From an uncultured Bacteroidota bacterium (lineage in GTDB: Bacteria > Bacteroidota > Bacteroidia > Flavobacteriales > Flavobacteriaceae), in NCBI GenBank assembly GCA_902619855.1, contig CACNGE010000001.1:30809-94808 (forward strand): DNA of 64,000 nt, given 5' to 3'. Within the stretch, counting starts at the first letter, position 1; the number at the start of each line of letters is the position of its first letter. The position numbers were made by a program, and so were the translations under genes. The notes under the pieces were generated by a model, which saw nothing but the letters and a program-made list of their open reading frames with translations, ran no database searches and had not been told where the DNA came from. Below, piece by piece: positions 46,681 through 55,162 of this stretch.

Positions 46681-46704
46681 AAAAAAGGCGATTAAACCTC
46701 GCTT
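46681..46704 (-). terminator. Weak terminator after etfA
   Basis: On the minus strand AAGCGA pairs with TCGCCT (6 bp with one G-T) and six Ts follow, immediately behind the etfA stop. Confidence 0.5.
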
Positions 46705-47647
46705 ATGTTCTGGCTTTTAATTTTTCGGTCAATTTTGGTAAGACTTCAAAAGCATCGCCAACAATTCCATAGTCAGCTGCTTTAAAGAAAGGAGCCTCTG
46801 GGTCTGTGTTGATTACGACTTTTATTTTTGATGCGTTGACACCAGCTAAATGTTGAATGGCTCCTGAGATACCTACAGCTATGTAGAGATTTGTTGCGAC
46901 AGGTTTTCCCGTTTGCCCCACGTGTTCGCTATGGGGTCGCCAACCCATATCCGAAACAGGTTTTGAGCAAGCCGTAGCGGCTCCCAATACATCGGCAAGA
47001 CCCTCAATGAGCCCCCAGTTTTCAGGGCCTTTGAGACCTCGCCCTCCAGAAACAACAACATCAGCATCGGCAATGGTTGCTTTTCCTTCGCTTTGTTCTA
47101 AACTGGTCTGGGTGCATTTGGCTGTTGTTTGTACATCTTGCTGTTCAACTGTCGTTGACGAGTCTTGCGATATTTCCTCGTGCACATTGTTTGACAAACC
47201 GATGATATTGATTGCGCCAGCAAGTGTTGTGTTGGCAAGTGCCTTGTTGCTAAATACCGAATGCTTCACTGTCAGGGGATCGTTGGAAACAGGAAGTTCT
47301 ACGACGTTGGTAACATAGCCAGCTTGCAGCTTACCTGCTAGGATACCACCCATGTATTTGGCATCAGCACTACTGCTAATTAATATGATTTTTGCATCTT
47401 CTTTTGTGGCAATTTCAGCCAAGGCAGTTGCATATGCATGCGCCTCAAAATACTTAATTGACAGCTTTAAATTGATCAGTTTTGACGCACCATAATTGGC
47501 AAGTTGATCAACATCTCCACAGTTAACAGTAACAATTGTGAATGTGGTATTTTGTTGTTTGGCTAGGGCAAAGCCATAGGATGAAAGTTCAGTTGACCCT
47601 TTTTTGAGTTTCCCTTTTTGTGATTCGGCAAATAGTAGAATTGACAT
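46703..47647 (-). CDS. etfA: Electron transfer flavoprotein subunit alpha
   Basis: 314 residues: N-terminal 'LLFAESQKGKLKKGSTELSSYG', C-terminal FAD domain with 'VVSGGRGLKGPENWGLIEGLADVLG' and 'QTGKPVATNLYIAVGISGAIQHLAG'. It carries FAD and passes electrons from acyl-CoA dehydrogenases to the quinone pool. 3 nt behind etfB. Confidence 0.97.
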   Translation of the reverse strand: MSILLFAESQKGKLKKGSTELSSYGFALAKQQNTTFTIVTVNCGDVDQLANYGASKLINLKLSIKYFEAHAYATALAEIATKEDAKIILISSSADAKYMGGILAGKLQAGYVTNVVELPVSNDPLTVKHSVFSNKALANTTLAGAINIIGLSNNVHEEISQDSSTTVEQQDVQTTAKCTQTSLEQSEGKATIADADVVVSGGRGLKGPENWGLIEGLADVLGAATACSKPVSDMGWRPHSEHVGQTGKPVATNLYIAVGISGAIQHLAGVNASKIKVVINTDPEAPFFKAADYGIVGDAFEVLPKLTEKLKART

Positions 47648-47650
47648 AGG

Positions 47651-48397
47651 TTATAAGACTTTAGCTTCGTTTTGTAATAGATCGATAAGTTGGTCGATGT
47701 CGTCGGCAGGAATGAGTTTGACAGCTGCCTTGGGTGCAGGCTTTTCAAAATTTTGAATTGCTGATTTGACTTGTGATTCTGCAGCTGGAACAACCTCAAG
47801 TGGCTTTTGCCTTGCTTGCATAATCCCTCTCATATTTGGTATGCGAAGATCGGTTTCTTCTACGAGTCCTTTTTGACTGCCGATTATTAGGGGTAGATCG
47901 ACGTTTAGCACTTCCATACCACCATCCGTCTCTCTTGTTGTTGTGGCAGTAGACCCATCGATTTCTAGCTGAACACAAGTGTTAACAAAAGCGATATCAC
48001 TCTTAGCGGCTACCAAACCAGGAACCATTGAACCATTATAATCGATTGACTCACGACCAGCAATAATCAAATCGTAGGGATTGGCTTGCAGGTACTTTGA
48101 AATTTGGTCTGCCACAACAAAAGCATCAACTGCAGGAGTATCAATTCGAATTGCTTTATCGGCACCAATGGCAAGTGCTTTTCTCAGAGTTGGTTCTGCA
48201 CTCGCCTGTCCAACGTGTAGCACGTCTATAGAAGCACCTACTTTTTCTTTAAACCAGATGGCACGTGTCAACCCAAACTCATCATTGGGGTTGATGATAA
48301 ATTGAACACCTTGGGCATCAAAGACAGTGTCATTTTCCTTAAAATTTATTTTCGAAGTTGTATCTGGCACACAACTTATACAGACTAAGATTTTCAT
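47651..48397 (-). CDS. etfB: Electron transfer flavoprotein subunit beta
   Basis: 248 residues from ATG 48397: 'KILVCISCVPDTTSKINF', 'IINPNDEFGLTRAI', 'LIIAGRESIDYNGSMVPGLVAA'. Partner of etfA. The upstream open frame to 48466 has no family homology and crosses a -7 box (TATCTTTG, minus, 48415-48422). It diverges from pdhB over a palindromic region. Confidence 0.96.
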   Translation of the reverse strand: MKILVCISCVPDTTSKINFKENDTVFDAQGVQFIINPNDEFGLTRAIWFKEKVGASIDVLHVGQASAEPTLRKALAIGADKAIRIDTPAVDAFVVADQISKYLQANPYDLIIAGRESIDYNGSMVPGLVAAKSDIAFVNTCVQLEIDGSTATTTRETDGGMEVLNVDLPLIIGSQKGLVEETDLRIPNMRGIMQARQKPLEVVPAAESQVKSAIQNFEKPAPKAAVKLIPADDIDQLIDLLQNEAKVL

Positions 48398-48414
48398 GAG
48401 AAATAGATGAAATA

Positions 48415-48422
48415 CAAAGATA
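48415..48422 (-). promoter_or_regulatory. -7 element (TATCTTTG) of etfBA
   Basis: The plus strand CAAAGATA gives TATCTTTG on the minus strand, 18 nt before the etfB ATG; the 20-bp palindrome lies 15 nt upstream, over the expected -33 region. Confidence 0.55.
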
Positions 48423-48437
48423 AAAAAAATCTTCAAA

Positions 48438-48457
48438 TTATTATGCGCGCATAATAA
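48438..48457. promoter_or_regulatory. 20-bp perfect palindrome between etfB and pdhB
   Basis: Bases 48438-48457 read identically on both strands, with centre ATGCGCGCAT inside TTATTATGCG.../...AATAA flanks. It is GC-rich at the core inside an AT-rich spacer and would be a likely dimeric operator. A second inverted repeat and a repeated CATAATAA follow. Confidence 0.65.
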
Positions 48458-48480
48458 CTTATACAATTCATAATAAGTTA
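48455..48480. repeat. Inverted repeat TAACTTAT...ATAAGTTA next to pdhB promoter
   Basis: TAACTTAT (48455-48462) and ATAAGTTA (48473-48480), 10-nt spacer, abutting the TTG of the pdhB promoter; CATAATAA occurs at 48450-48457 and 48470-48477 as a direct repeat. Confidence 0.55.
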
Positions 48481-48481
48481 G

Positions 48482-48509
48482 TTGATTCTTGTAAATATTG
48501 CTATTTTTG
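48482..48509 (+). promoter_or_regulatory. Promoter of pdhB (TTG, 17 bp, TATTTTTG)
   Basis: TTG 48482-48484 and TATTTTTG 48502-48509 are 17 bp apart; the transcript would begin about 12 nt before the ATG. Confidence 0.7.
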
Positions 48510-48526
48510 CGCAGTCAAAAAAAAGC

Positions 48527-49501
48527 ATGAGAACAATCCAGTTCAGAGAAGCTATTTGTGAAGCCATGTCAGAGGAAATGCGTCGTGATGACAGTATTTA
48601 CCTGATGGGTGAGGAGGTAGCTGAATACAATGGGGCCTACAAAGCCTCGAAAGGAATGTTGGATGAGTTTGGCGAAAAACGTGTAATTGACACACCGATT
48701 TCTGAGCTAGGTTTTGCTGGTATTGGTGTTGGGTCAACAATGACAGGAAATCGTCCGATCATTGAATTTATGACTTTCAATTTTGCACTTGTTGGGATTG
48801 ATCAAATCATCAATAATGCTGCAAAAATACGTCAGATGTCTGGTGGACAGTTTCCTTGCCCGATTGTTTTTCGAGGGCCAACTGCTTCAGCAGGGCAGCT
48901 CGCTGCCACGCACTCCCAAGCGTTTGAAAGCTGGTATGCCAATTGTCCTGGACTTAAGGTTATTGTTCCATCCAATGCATATGATGCCAAAGGTCTGTTA
49001 AAGGCTGCCATTCGAGATGACGATCCTGTCATATTTATGGAGTCTGAACAAATGTATGGTGACAAAGGTAAAGTGCCAGATGGGGAATATGTACTCCCGA
49101 TTGGGGTTGCGAACACCACACGTACAGGTACAGATGTTACCCTTGTTTCCTTTGGTAAGATTTTCAAGGAAGCTAACGCTGCTGCCGAACTACTTGAAAA
49201 TGAAAACATCTCTGTTGAGCTGATCGACCTACGCACAATCCGTCCGCTTGACATCAACACAATCCTCGAGTCTGTTAAGAAAACAAATCGTCTAGTCATC
49301 CTAGAGGAATCTTGGCCATTTGGTAATATTTCGACTGAAATCACTTATCAAATTCAAAACCAAGCCTTTGATTACTTAGACGCACCAATCATTAAAATCA
49401 ATACTGCAGACACTCCTGCACCATATTCACCCGTTTTGTTAGCCGAGTGGCTTCCCAATCGAGAAGATGTGGTTCGCGCAGTGAAAAAGGTCATGCTATA
49501 A
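48527..49501 (+). CDS. pdhB: Pyruvate dehydrogenase E1 component subunit beta
   Basis: 325 residues: 'MRTIQFREAICEAMSEEMRRD', 'VIDTPISELGFAGIGVGSTMTG', 'EFMTFNFALVGIDQIINNAAK' and 'VPSNAYDAKGLLKAAIRDDDPVIFMES'. With PdhA and thiamine diphosphate it decarboxylates pyruvate. The pdhA and E2 genes are not adjacent. The 2-oxo acid dehydrogenase call is firm; branched-chain E1 beta is less likely. Confidence 0.93.
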   Translation: MRTIQFREAICEAMSEEMRRDDSIYLMGEEVAEYNGAYKASKGMLDEFGEKRVIDTPISELGFAGIGVGSTMTGNRPIIEFMTFNFALVGIDQIINNAAKIRQMSGGQFPCPIVFRGPTASAGQLAATHSQAFESWYANCPGLKVIVPSNAYDAKGLLKAAIRDDDPVIFMESEQMYGDKGKVPDGEYVLPIGVANTTRTGTDVTLVSFGKIFKEANAAAELLENENISVELIDLRTIRPLDINTILESVKKTNRLVILEESWPFGNISTEITYQIQNQAFDYLDAPIIKINTADTPAPYSPVLLAEWLPNREDVVRAVKKVML

Positions 49502-49525
49502 TTTATACCTAATTATATAATCCAC

Positions 49526-51883
49526 ATGGAAAACTTCATTCAATATACCCCCATTTTACTCGCAGTTGTAGGTCTAATCGTCATGTACATACAATCTGTT
49601 TGGGTAAGAAAACAATCACCAGGTACTGAGAGAATGCAGTCCATATCCAAGAGTATCAAAGAAGGTGCTCTGGCATTTTTAAATGCAGAATATCGTTTGT
49701 TGTTGGTTTTTGTAGTCATAGCATCAGGCGCACTCTATGGAATTTCGACCATGGTAGAAACCACAAGTTGGTTGATAGTTCCAGCTTTTGTTGTTGGTGC
49801 CATTTTTTCAGCTTTGGCTGGGAATATTGGGATGCGAATCGCAACAGAAGCCAACGCACGAACTGCAGAAGCTGCAAAAACCAGTTTACCAAAAGCACTC
49901 AAGGTGTCCTTTGGGGGTGGTACTGTCATGGGTCTTGGCGTCGCTGGACTTGCTGTATTTGGATTAGCGTTATGGTTTTTGTTTTTAGTCGGACAATTTA
50001 TTGATGGGTCTGATTTTTATACAAATATGACCATCGTTCTAGAATCATTGGCTGGGTTTTCGCTTGGTGCCGAATCCATTGCTCTATTTGCCAGAGTTGG
50101 TGGTGGGATCTACACAAAAGCAGCTGATGTTGGAGCAGACCTTGTTGGAAAAGTCGAAGCAGGTATTCCTGAAGATGACCCTCGAAATCCTGCAACCATA
50201 GCAGATAACGTTGGAGATAATGTAGGTGATGTAGCTGGTATGGGTGCTGATCTGTTTGGGAGTTATGTCGCAACTGTTCTTGCATCCATGGTTCTTGGAA
50301 ACTACATTATTAAAGACATGTCGGAAGCTGGACAAACGCTAGATACATTTCAAGGGATGGGTCCAATCTTGTTGCCATTGGTTTTGGCAGGCGTTGGTAT
50401 TATAGCATCAATTGCAGGAACACTTTTTATTCGAATCAAAGATAATTCAGCCAAAGAAGCTGAGGTGCAGCGCGCCCTGAATACGGGGAATATCTTTTCT
50501 ATTTTACTGACCCTAATTGCATCTTGGTTTTTGATTGATTACCTATTGCCAGAAACGATTAGTGGCATGAAGTTTTTTGGCGAAGCAGCACGTGATGTAT
50601 CTTCAACCAACGTATTCTATGCAACCATCGTTGGATTGGGTGTTGGGTACTTAATTTCCCTCTTTACAGAGTATTATACTGCCATTGGCAAAAAGCCAGT
50701 GATGAGCATTGTACAAAACTCATCTACAGGGGCAGCGACGAACATTATCGCAGGTCTTTCTGTTGGGATGATCTCGACGGCTTCATCAGTCCTTCTCTTT
50801 GCAGTTGCGATTTGGGGTTCATATGCCTTAGCAGGGTTTTATGGTGTTGCGATCGCAGCGTCTGCCATGATGGCAACGACAGCCATGCAGTTGGCCATTG
50901 ACGCGTTTGGTCCCATTGCTGATAATGCAGGTGGTGTTGCTGAAATGAGTGAATTGCCAAGCGAGGTTCGTGAGCGTACTGATATTCTCGATTCAGTCGG
51001 AAACACAACTGCTGCGATCGGAAAAGGATTTGCGATTGCATCTGCTGCACTCACAGCACTGGCCCTATTTGCAGCCTACGTAACTTTCACAGGCATCGAT
51101 GGGATTAATATCTTTAAGGCAGATGTGTTGGCAGCCTTGTTTATTGGGGGAATGATCCCTGTTGTTTTCTCTGCTCTTGCCATGCAATCGGTTGGAAAAG
51201 CTGCCATGGAAATGGTGCAGGAAGTGCGTCGTCAGTTTAAAGAAATTCCAGGAATCCTAGAAGGAAAAGGAACACCTGATTATGCAAAATGTGTTGAAAT
51301 TTCAACGAAGGCTGCACTCAAAGAAATGTTACTCCCTGGTTTGATTACAATTGCCACGCCAGTTGTGATCGGCTTATTCATGGGACCCGAAGCACTGGGT
51401 AGTTATATGGCAGGAGTGGCTGTTTCAGGCGTACTGTGGGCGATCTTCCAAAACAACGCAGGTGGTGCTTGGGATAACGCCAAAAAATCATTTGAAGCAG
51501 GTGTTGAAATCAATGGGAAAGTGGAGAAAAAAGGTTCTGACGCACACAAAGCTGCAGTCACTGGCGACACAGTTGGTGATCCTTTTAAAGACACTTCTGG
51601 TCCATCGATGAATATTCTCATCAAATTAACTTGTTTGGTTGGCTTGGTCATTGCCCCTATCCTTGGAAATGGACATAGCGCCCAAGCTCATCAAATGAAA
51701 GAAGAACAAAAAGAAATTCGTGTCGAAGTATCCAGCACCACTGAGGGTGAAACGATTGCTACAATCACAACAATCACAACCAAAAACGGCGAAACCTCAG
51801 AAACCATTCAAGAAATTTTTGGGAGTCAAGAAATGATCGACTCTACACTCAATGAAATCAAAAGCTTAGAAAAAAATAAGTAA
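49526..51883 (+). CDS. hppA: Membrane-bound ion-translocating pyrophosphatase
   Basis: 785 residues with about 16 membrane spans: substrate loop '[35 protein letters not shown]', and '[18 protein letters not shown]', where the alanine (not lysine) suggests the potassium-dependent class. It couples PPi hydrolysis to H+ and/or Na+ export. A soluble C-terminal tail after about 730 is charged and low-complexity ('[17 protein letters not shown]'). Its substrate pyrophosphate is released by several enzymes in the window such as LeuS and MetK. Confidence 0.95.
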   Translation: MENFIQYTPILLAVVGLIVMYIQSVWVRKQSPGTERMQSISKSIKEGALAFLNAEYRLLLVFVVIASGALYGISTMVETTSWLIVPAFVVGAIFSALAGNIGMRIATEANARTAEAAKTSLPKALKVSFGGGTVMGLGVAGLAVFGLALWFLFLVGQFIDGSDFYTNMTIVLESLAGFSLGAESIALFARVGGGIYTKAADVGADLVGKVEAGIPEDDPRNPATIADNVGDNVGDVAGMGADLFGSYVATVLASMVLGNYIIKDMSEAGQTLDTFQGMGPILLPLVLAGVGIIASIAGTLFIRIKDNSAKEAEVQRALNTGNIFSILLTLIASWFLIDYLLPETISGMKFFGEAARDVSSTNVFYATIVGLGVGYLISLFTEYYTAIGKKPVMSIVQNSSTGAATNIIAGLSVGMISTASSVLLFAVAIWGSYALAGFYGVAIAASAMMATTAMQLAIDAFGPIADNAGGVAEMSELPSEVRERTDILDSVGNTTAAIGKGFAIASAALTALALFAAYVTFTGIDGINIFKADVLAALFIGGMIPVVFSALAMQSVGKAAMEMVQEVRRQFKEIPGILEGKGTPDYAKCVEISTKAALKEMLLPGLITIATPVVIGLFMGPEALGSYMAGVAVSGVLWAIFQNNAGGAWDNAKKSFEAGVEINGKVEKKGSDAHKAAVTGDTVGDPFKDTSGPSMNILIKLTCLVGLVIAPILGNGHSAQAHQMKEEQKEIRVEVSSTTEGETIATITTITTKNGETSETIQEIFGSQEMIDSTLNEIKSLEKNK

Positions 51884-51910
51884 GAGAGTTACTTGCAAAT
51901 TACACTAGAA

Positions 51911-51936
51911 TGGGCGCCTATTTGGCGTCCATTTTC
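51911..51936. terminator. Terminator between hppA and deoxynucleoside kinase
   Basis: TGGGCGCC (51911-51918) and GGCGTCCA (51924-51931), with one G-T pair, followed by TTTTC. The kinase's TAG stop lies in its loop region. Confidence 0.6.
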
Positions 51937-52544
51937 ATATCCTCAAGTTTGCTGTCAATGGTTTGAATCACTTGTTGTAGATCCTCAGAACGATCAACAA
52001 AATTGAGTTCATCAACCTCTAAAATGATAAGGTTGTCTTTTTTATAATCATGAATCCATGCTTCATAACGCTCGTTTAATCGACTGAGATACTCGATGCT
52101 GATTGAATTTTCATAAACACGCCCGCGTTTGTGAATCTGGTTGACGAGGTTTGGAATGGAGCTTCGAAGATAAATGAGCAAATCGGGTCCTTTGACCAAA
52201 GACTCCATGAGCTGAAATAAAGAACTGTAGTTTTCAAAATCACGATGGGTCATCAGTCCCATCGCATGTAGGTTGGGTGCAAAAATATGAGCGTCCTCAT
52301 AAATCGTACGATCTTGTATCACTGTATTTTTGCTGTTGTGAATGTCTAAAATTTGACGAAAACGACTGTTTAGGAAATAAACCTGGAGATTAAAAGACCA
52401 ACGTTCCATTTCGGCATAAAAATCATCGAGATATGGGTTTTGCACAACGTCTTCGTACTGTGGCTCCCATTTATAATGCTTTGCTAATAGCTCTGTTAAT
52501 GTTGTTTTTCCTGCTCCAATGTTTCCTGCAATTGCAATATGCAT
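51918..52544 (-). CDS. Deoxynucleoside kinase
   Basis: 208 residues from ATG 52544: P-loop 'GNIGAGKTTLTELLAKHY', 'DRTIYEDAHIFA' and 'YLRSSIPNLVNQIHKRGR' are dNK/dGK-family motifs. It phosphorylates salvaged deoxynucleosides. Two in-frame ATGs upstream (52565, 52586) lack the P-loop context. Confidence 0.9.
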   Translation of the reverse strand: MHIAIAGNIGAGKTTLTELLAKHYKWEPQYEDVVQNPYLDDFYAEMERWSFNLQVYFLNSRFRQILDIHNSKNTVIQDRTIYEDAHIFAPNLHAMGLMTHRDFENYSSLFQLMESLVKGPDLLIYLRSSIPNLVNQIHKRGRVYENSISIEYLSRLNERYEAWIHDYKKDNLIILEVDELNFVDRSEDLQQVIQTIDSKLEDMKMDAK

Positions 52545-52715
52545 ATCTCCAATTTTATGTCGCATAAAAATAAAAAATAAAGTCAATTGTAAACACTAAA
52601 TCAAATATTGTTTTACAATCTCAGATGCAAGAGTCATTTTATTCATTCATTTAAAAGTGCAATTCTGTTTGAGGTTTTTGTACTTTTACTCAAATTACTA
52701 AATCAAGAATATATC

Positions 52716-53744
52716 ATGAAAAATTTTATTCTATCAGTTGTAACGTTCACACTTACACTAACGACATCTTCTGCTCAACTTTTGGGAGGTATTGAAAACA
52801 TATTATTAACCTCAACCGAGGATGCTCGTATTTTGGCAGAGGGCTATACTGCCCCCATTGGAAAAACCCTCACCTATGCCCTAAATTCAGGTTGGGCAAC
52901 GAGTGCAAAAACACATAAAAAACTAGGCTTTGGCCTTACCATAGGAGCAGCGATTCCTTTTGTGCCAGATGCCGATCAAGTATTTACCCCAACAGGACTC
53001 ACTTCTTTGAATGTACCATCTGGATCATTGCCAACTGTTTTTGGTGAGGGTGGAGACCAAGAGTTAAATTTTGCATTTAGTGAAAGTGTTTCAGGCAATG
53101 AAATCGATTATGCTGGTAAGCTTTCTTTTCCTGGTGGCTTAAAAGATGAATTGCCCTTTGGTACACTTCCTGCTCCGATTATACAAGCAAGTGTGGGTGC
53201 TGTTTTTGACACAGATGTATTGGTTCGTTTTGTACCTACAATCGATATTGAAGGTAGTAGTTTCAAACTGTTTGGCTTTGGATTAAAGCACAACATCATG
53301 CAGTATTTTGGGCCACTGGACAAGCTACCTCTCAACGTATCAGTTTTGGCTGCGATGTCCAAAGCGAGTTTGGAGTATGACTTTTCAGACTCTACTTTTG
53401 GAGGGAATAGCGACAATCGAAATATGACGTTCGAAGCAGATACCTTTACCATTCAAGCACTGGCCTCTATCGATTTACCTGTGGTGAGTGTATTTGGTGC
53501 TTTGGGCTACAACAGTGGCAATTCACAATTTGATGTCAGTGGTGACTATAGTATCGATTACGAACTAGGTTCCAACTCATACCGAAGAGTGTTTAAAGAT
53601 CCCATCAGTTTCGAATCAGATGCGACTGGTGTGATGGGTATCATTGGTGCTCGACTCAATCTTTTATTCATGAAGATTTATACCAACTATACCATTCAAG
53701 AATACAACACTTTAAACTTCGGAATTTCATTTAATTTTCGATAA
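52716..53744 (+). CDS. DUF6588 family outer-membrane-type protein
   Basis: 342 residues, signal peptide 'MKNFILSVVTFTLTLTTSSAQ' and beta-rich body ('ILAEGYTAPIGKTLTYALNSGW', 'GTLPAPIIQASVGAVFDTDVLVRF', C-terminal 'TLNFGISFNFR'). This matches the Bacteroidetes family DUF6588, presumably an outer-membrane barrel; function unknown. The upstream frame to 52608 is excluded by the signal peptide. Confidence 0.78.
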   Translation: MKNFILSVVTFTLTLTTSSAQLLGGIENILLTSTEDARILAEGYTAPIGKTLTYALNSGWATSAKTHKKLGFGLTIGAAIPFVPDADQVFTPTGLTSLNVPSGSLPTVFGEGGDQELNFAFSESVSGNEIDYAGKLSFPGGLKDELPFGTLPAPIIQASVGAVFDTDVLVRFVPTIDIEGSSFKLFGFGLKHNIMQYFGPLDKLPLNVSVLAAMSKASLEYDFSDSTFGGNSDNRNMTFEADTFTIQALASIDLPVVSVFGALGYNSGNSQFDVSGDYSIDYELGSNSYRRVFKDPISFESDATGVMGIIGARLNLLFMKIYTNYTIQEYNTLNFGISFNFR

Positions 53745-53759
53745 TAGTTAAAAAAATAT

Positions 53760-53789
53760 TTTGGAATTTGTAATTGCGTTGTATATTTG
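53760..53789 (+). promoter_or_regulatory. Promoter of metK operon (TTTG, 18 bp, TATATTTG)
   Basis: TTTG at 53760-53763 and TATATTTG at 53782-53789 are separated by 18 bp, giving a start at about 53795, right at the riboswitch. Confidence 0.75.
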
Positions 53790-53795
53790 CCACGC

Positions 53796-53850
53796 AAAAG
53801 AGGAAGGATTTGACTGATTGCAACCTCTCAAAAAAAGTGCTAAAACAGCT
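53796..53850 (+). ncRNA. SAM-II riboswitch
   Basis: P1 AGAGG (53799-53803)/CCTCT (53824-53828) encloses a loop containing GATTTGACTGATTGCAA, followed by an A-rich spacer and GTGCTAAAACAGC (53837-53849). This is the layout of SAM-II (metX/metA leaders): hairpin with loop GATTT...TTGCA and a downstream GCTAAAA strand that makes the pseudoknot with the loop. It precedes metK-metY-metX, as expected for a SAM sensor. Confidence 0.85.
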
Positions 53851-53896
53851 TTACTTTTTAGAGACTTATCGCATTTCTTCTTCGCTAAAAAGTAAA
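53850..53896 (+). promoter_or_regulatory. Leader hairpin (candidate expression platform) upstream of metK
   Basis: TTTACTTTTTAG (53850-53861) and CTAAAAAGTAAA (53885-53896) are exact complements (12 bp, 23-nt loop); the 3' arm ends 3 nt before the metK ATG. It would bury the A-rich initiation region. Confidence 0.65.
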
Positions 53897-53899
53897 TTA

Positions 53900-55159
53900 A
53901 TGCCATATTTTTTTACATCTGAATCTGTAAGTGAGGGGCATCCCGACAAAGTTGCTGATCAAATCAGTGATGCTTTACTCGATCATTTCATTGCCTTTGA
54001 CTCTCAAAGTAAAGTTGCTTGTGAAACTCTCGTCACCACAGGTCAAGTGATTCTTTCTGGTGAGGTAAAAAGTAAAACCTACTTGGATGTGCAACACATT
54101 GCACGACAAACAATTAATAACATAGGCTACACAGATGATGCCTATCAATTTTCAGGCAACTCTTGTGGGGTAATTTCACTGATACACGAACAGTCGTCAG
54201 ACATCAATCAAGGTGTTGAGCGTGAAAAAAAGGAAGATCAAGGTGCTGGTGACCAAGGAATTATGTTTGGTTATGCAAACAATGAAACAGAGAATTATAT
54301 GCCTTTGGCACTAGCTGTTTCACACAAAATATTAGAGGTACTTGCCGATTTCCGTCGTGCCAAATCAGATATCACTTATCTACGCCCTGATGCCAAGTCT
54401 CAAGTCACAGTCGAGTACAGTGAGGATCATAAGCCTATACGAATTGAAACTGTGGTTGTCTCCACTCAGCATGATGACTTTGATACAGACGAAAACATGG
54501 CAAGCCAGATTCGAAAGGATATTATTGAAAAGGTAATGCCTCAAGTGATTGCCTCTTTCTCACCTGAGATTCAGTCTTTGTTTTCCAGCGACTTGACTTA
54601 CCATATCAATCCAACAGGAAAATTTGTTATCGGAGGACCACATGGCGATACTGGACTTACAGGAAGAAAAATCATAGTCGATACTTATGGAGGTAAAGGC
54701 GCCCATGGTGGGGGTGCGTTCAGTGGGAAAGACCCAAGTAAAGTCGATAGAAGTGCTGCTTATGCTGCTCGGCACATTGCCAAAAATGCAGTGGCTGCTG
54801 GCATTGCAGATGAAATCCTTATTCAGTTGAGCTACGCAATAGGCGTCGCTGCACCCACTTCGATTTTTGTAGACACCTATGGCACATCAAACGTTGACTT
54901 GACTGACAGCGAAATCGCAAAAAAATTAGAAACGCTTTTTGACTTAACACCCTATGGTATCGAACAACGTCTCAAACTAAGAACACCGATTTATGCTGAG
55001 ACTGCATCCTATGGCCATATGGGACGAACACCAAAAAAAGTCAAAAAAGTTTTTGAATCTCCTTACAATGGAAAAATCGTACACGAAGTTGAGTTGTTCC
55101 CATGGGAAAAGCTCGATGCCGTTTCTTTATTACAATCATCATTTAAAATTAAATCTTAA
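53900..55159 (+). CDS. metK: S-adenosylmethionine synthetase
   Basis: 419 residues from ATG 53900: 'FTSESVSEGHPDKVADQISDALLD', 'GAGDQGIMFGYA', 'GPHGDTGLTGRKIIVDTYGG' and 'FSGKDPSKVDRSAAYAAR'. Makes SAM from methionine and ATP. The longer open frame to 53774 runs through the riboswitch and is not coding. It heads the metK-metY-metX-osmC run. Confidence 0.98.
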   Translation: MPYFFTSESVSEGHPDKVADQISDALLDHFIAFDSQSKVACETLVTTGQVILSGEVKSKTYLDVQHIARQTINNIGYTDDAYQFSGNSCGVISLIHEQSSDINQGVEREKKEDQGAGDQGIMFGYANNETENYMPLALAVSHKILEVLADFRRAKSDITYLRPDAKSQVTVEYSEDHKPIRIETVVVSTQHDDFDTDENMASQIRKDIIEKVMPQVIASFSPEIQSLFSSDLTYHINPTGKFVIGGPHGDTGLTGRKIIVDTYGGKGAHGGGAFSGKDPSKVDRSAAYAARHIAKNAVAAGIADEILIQLSYAIGVAAPTSIFVDTYGTSNVDLTDSEIAKKLETLFDLTPYGIEQRLKLRTPIYAETASYGHMGRTPKKVKKVFESPYNGKIVHEVELFPWEKLDAVSLLQSSFKIKS

Positions 55160-55162
55160 AAA

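Noticed and set aside
48832..49344. 170-residue minus-strand frame inside pdhB
   Set aside because: Antisense shadow of a well-supported gene; low-complexity serine/arginine composition.
53774..53899. Extended metK start through SAM-II
   Set aside because: The extra 42 residues have no homology and run over the riboswitch.
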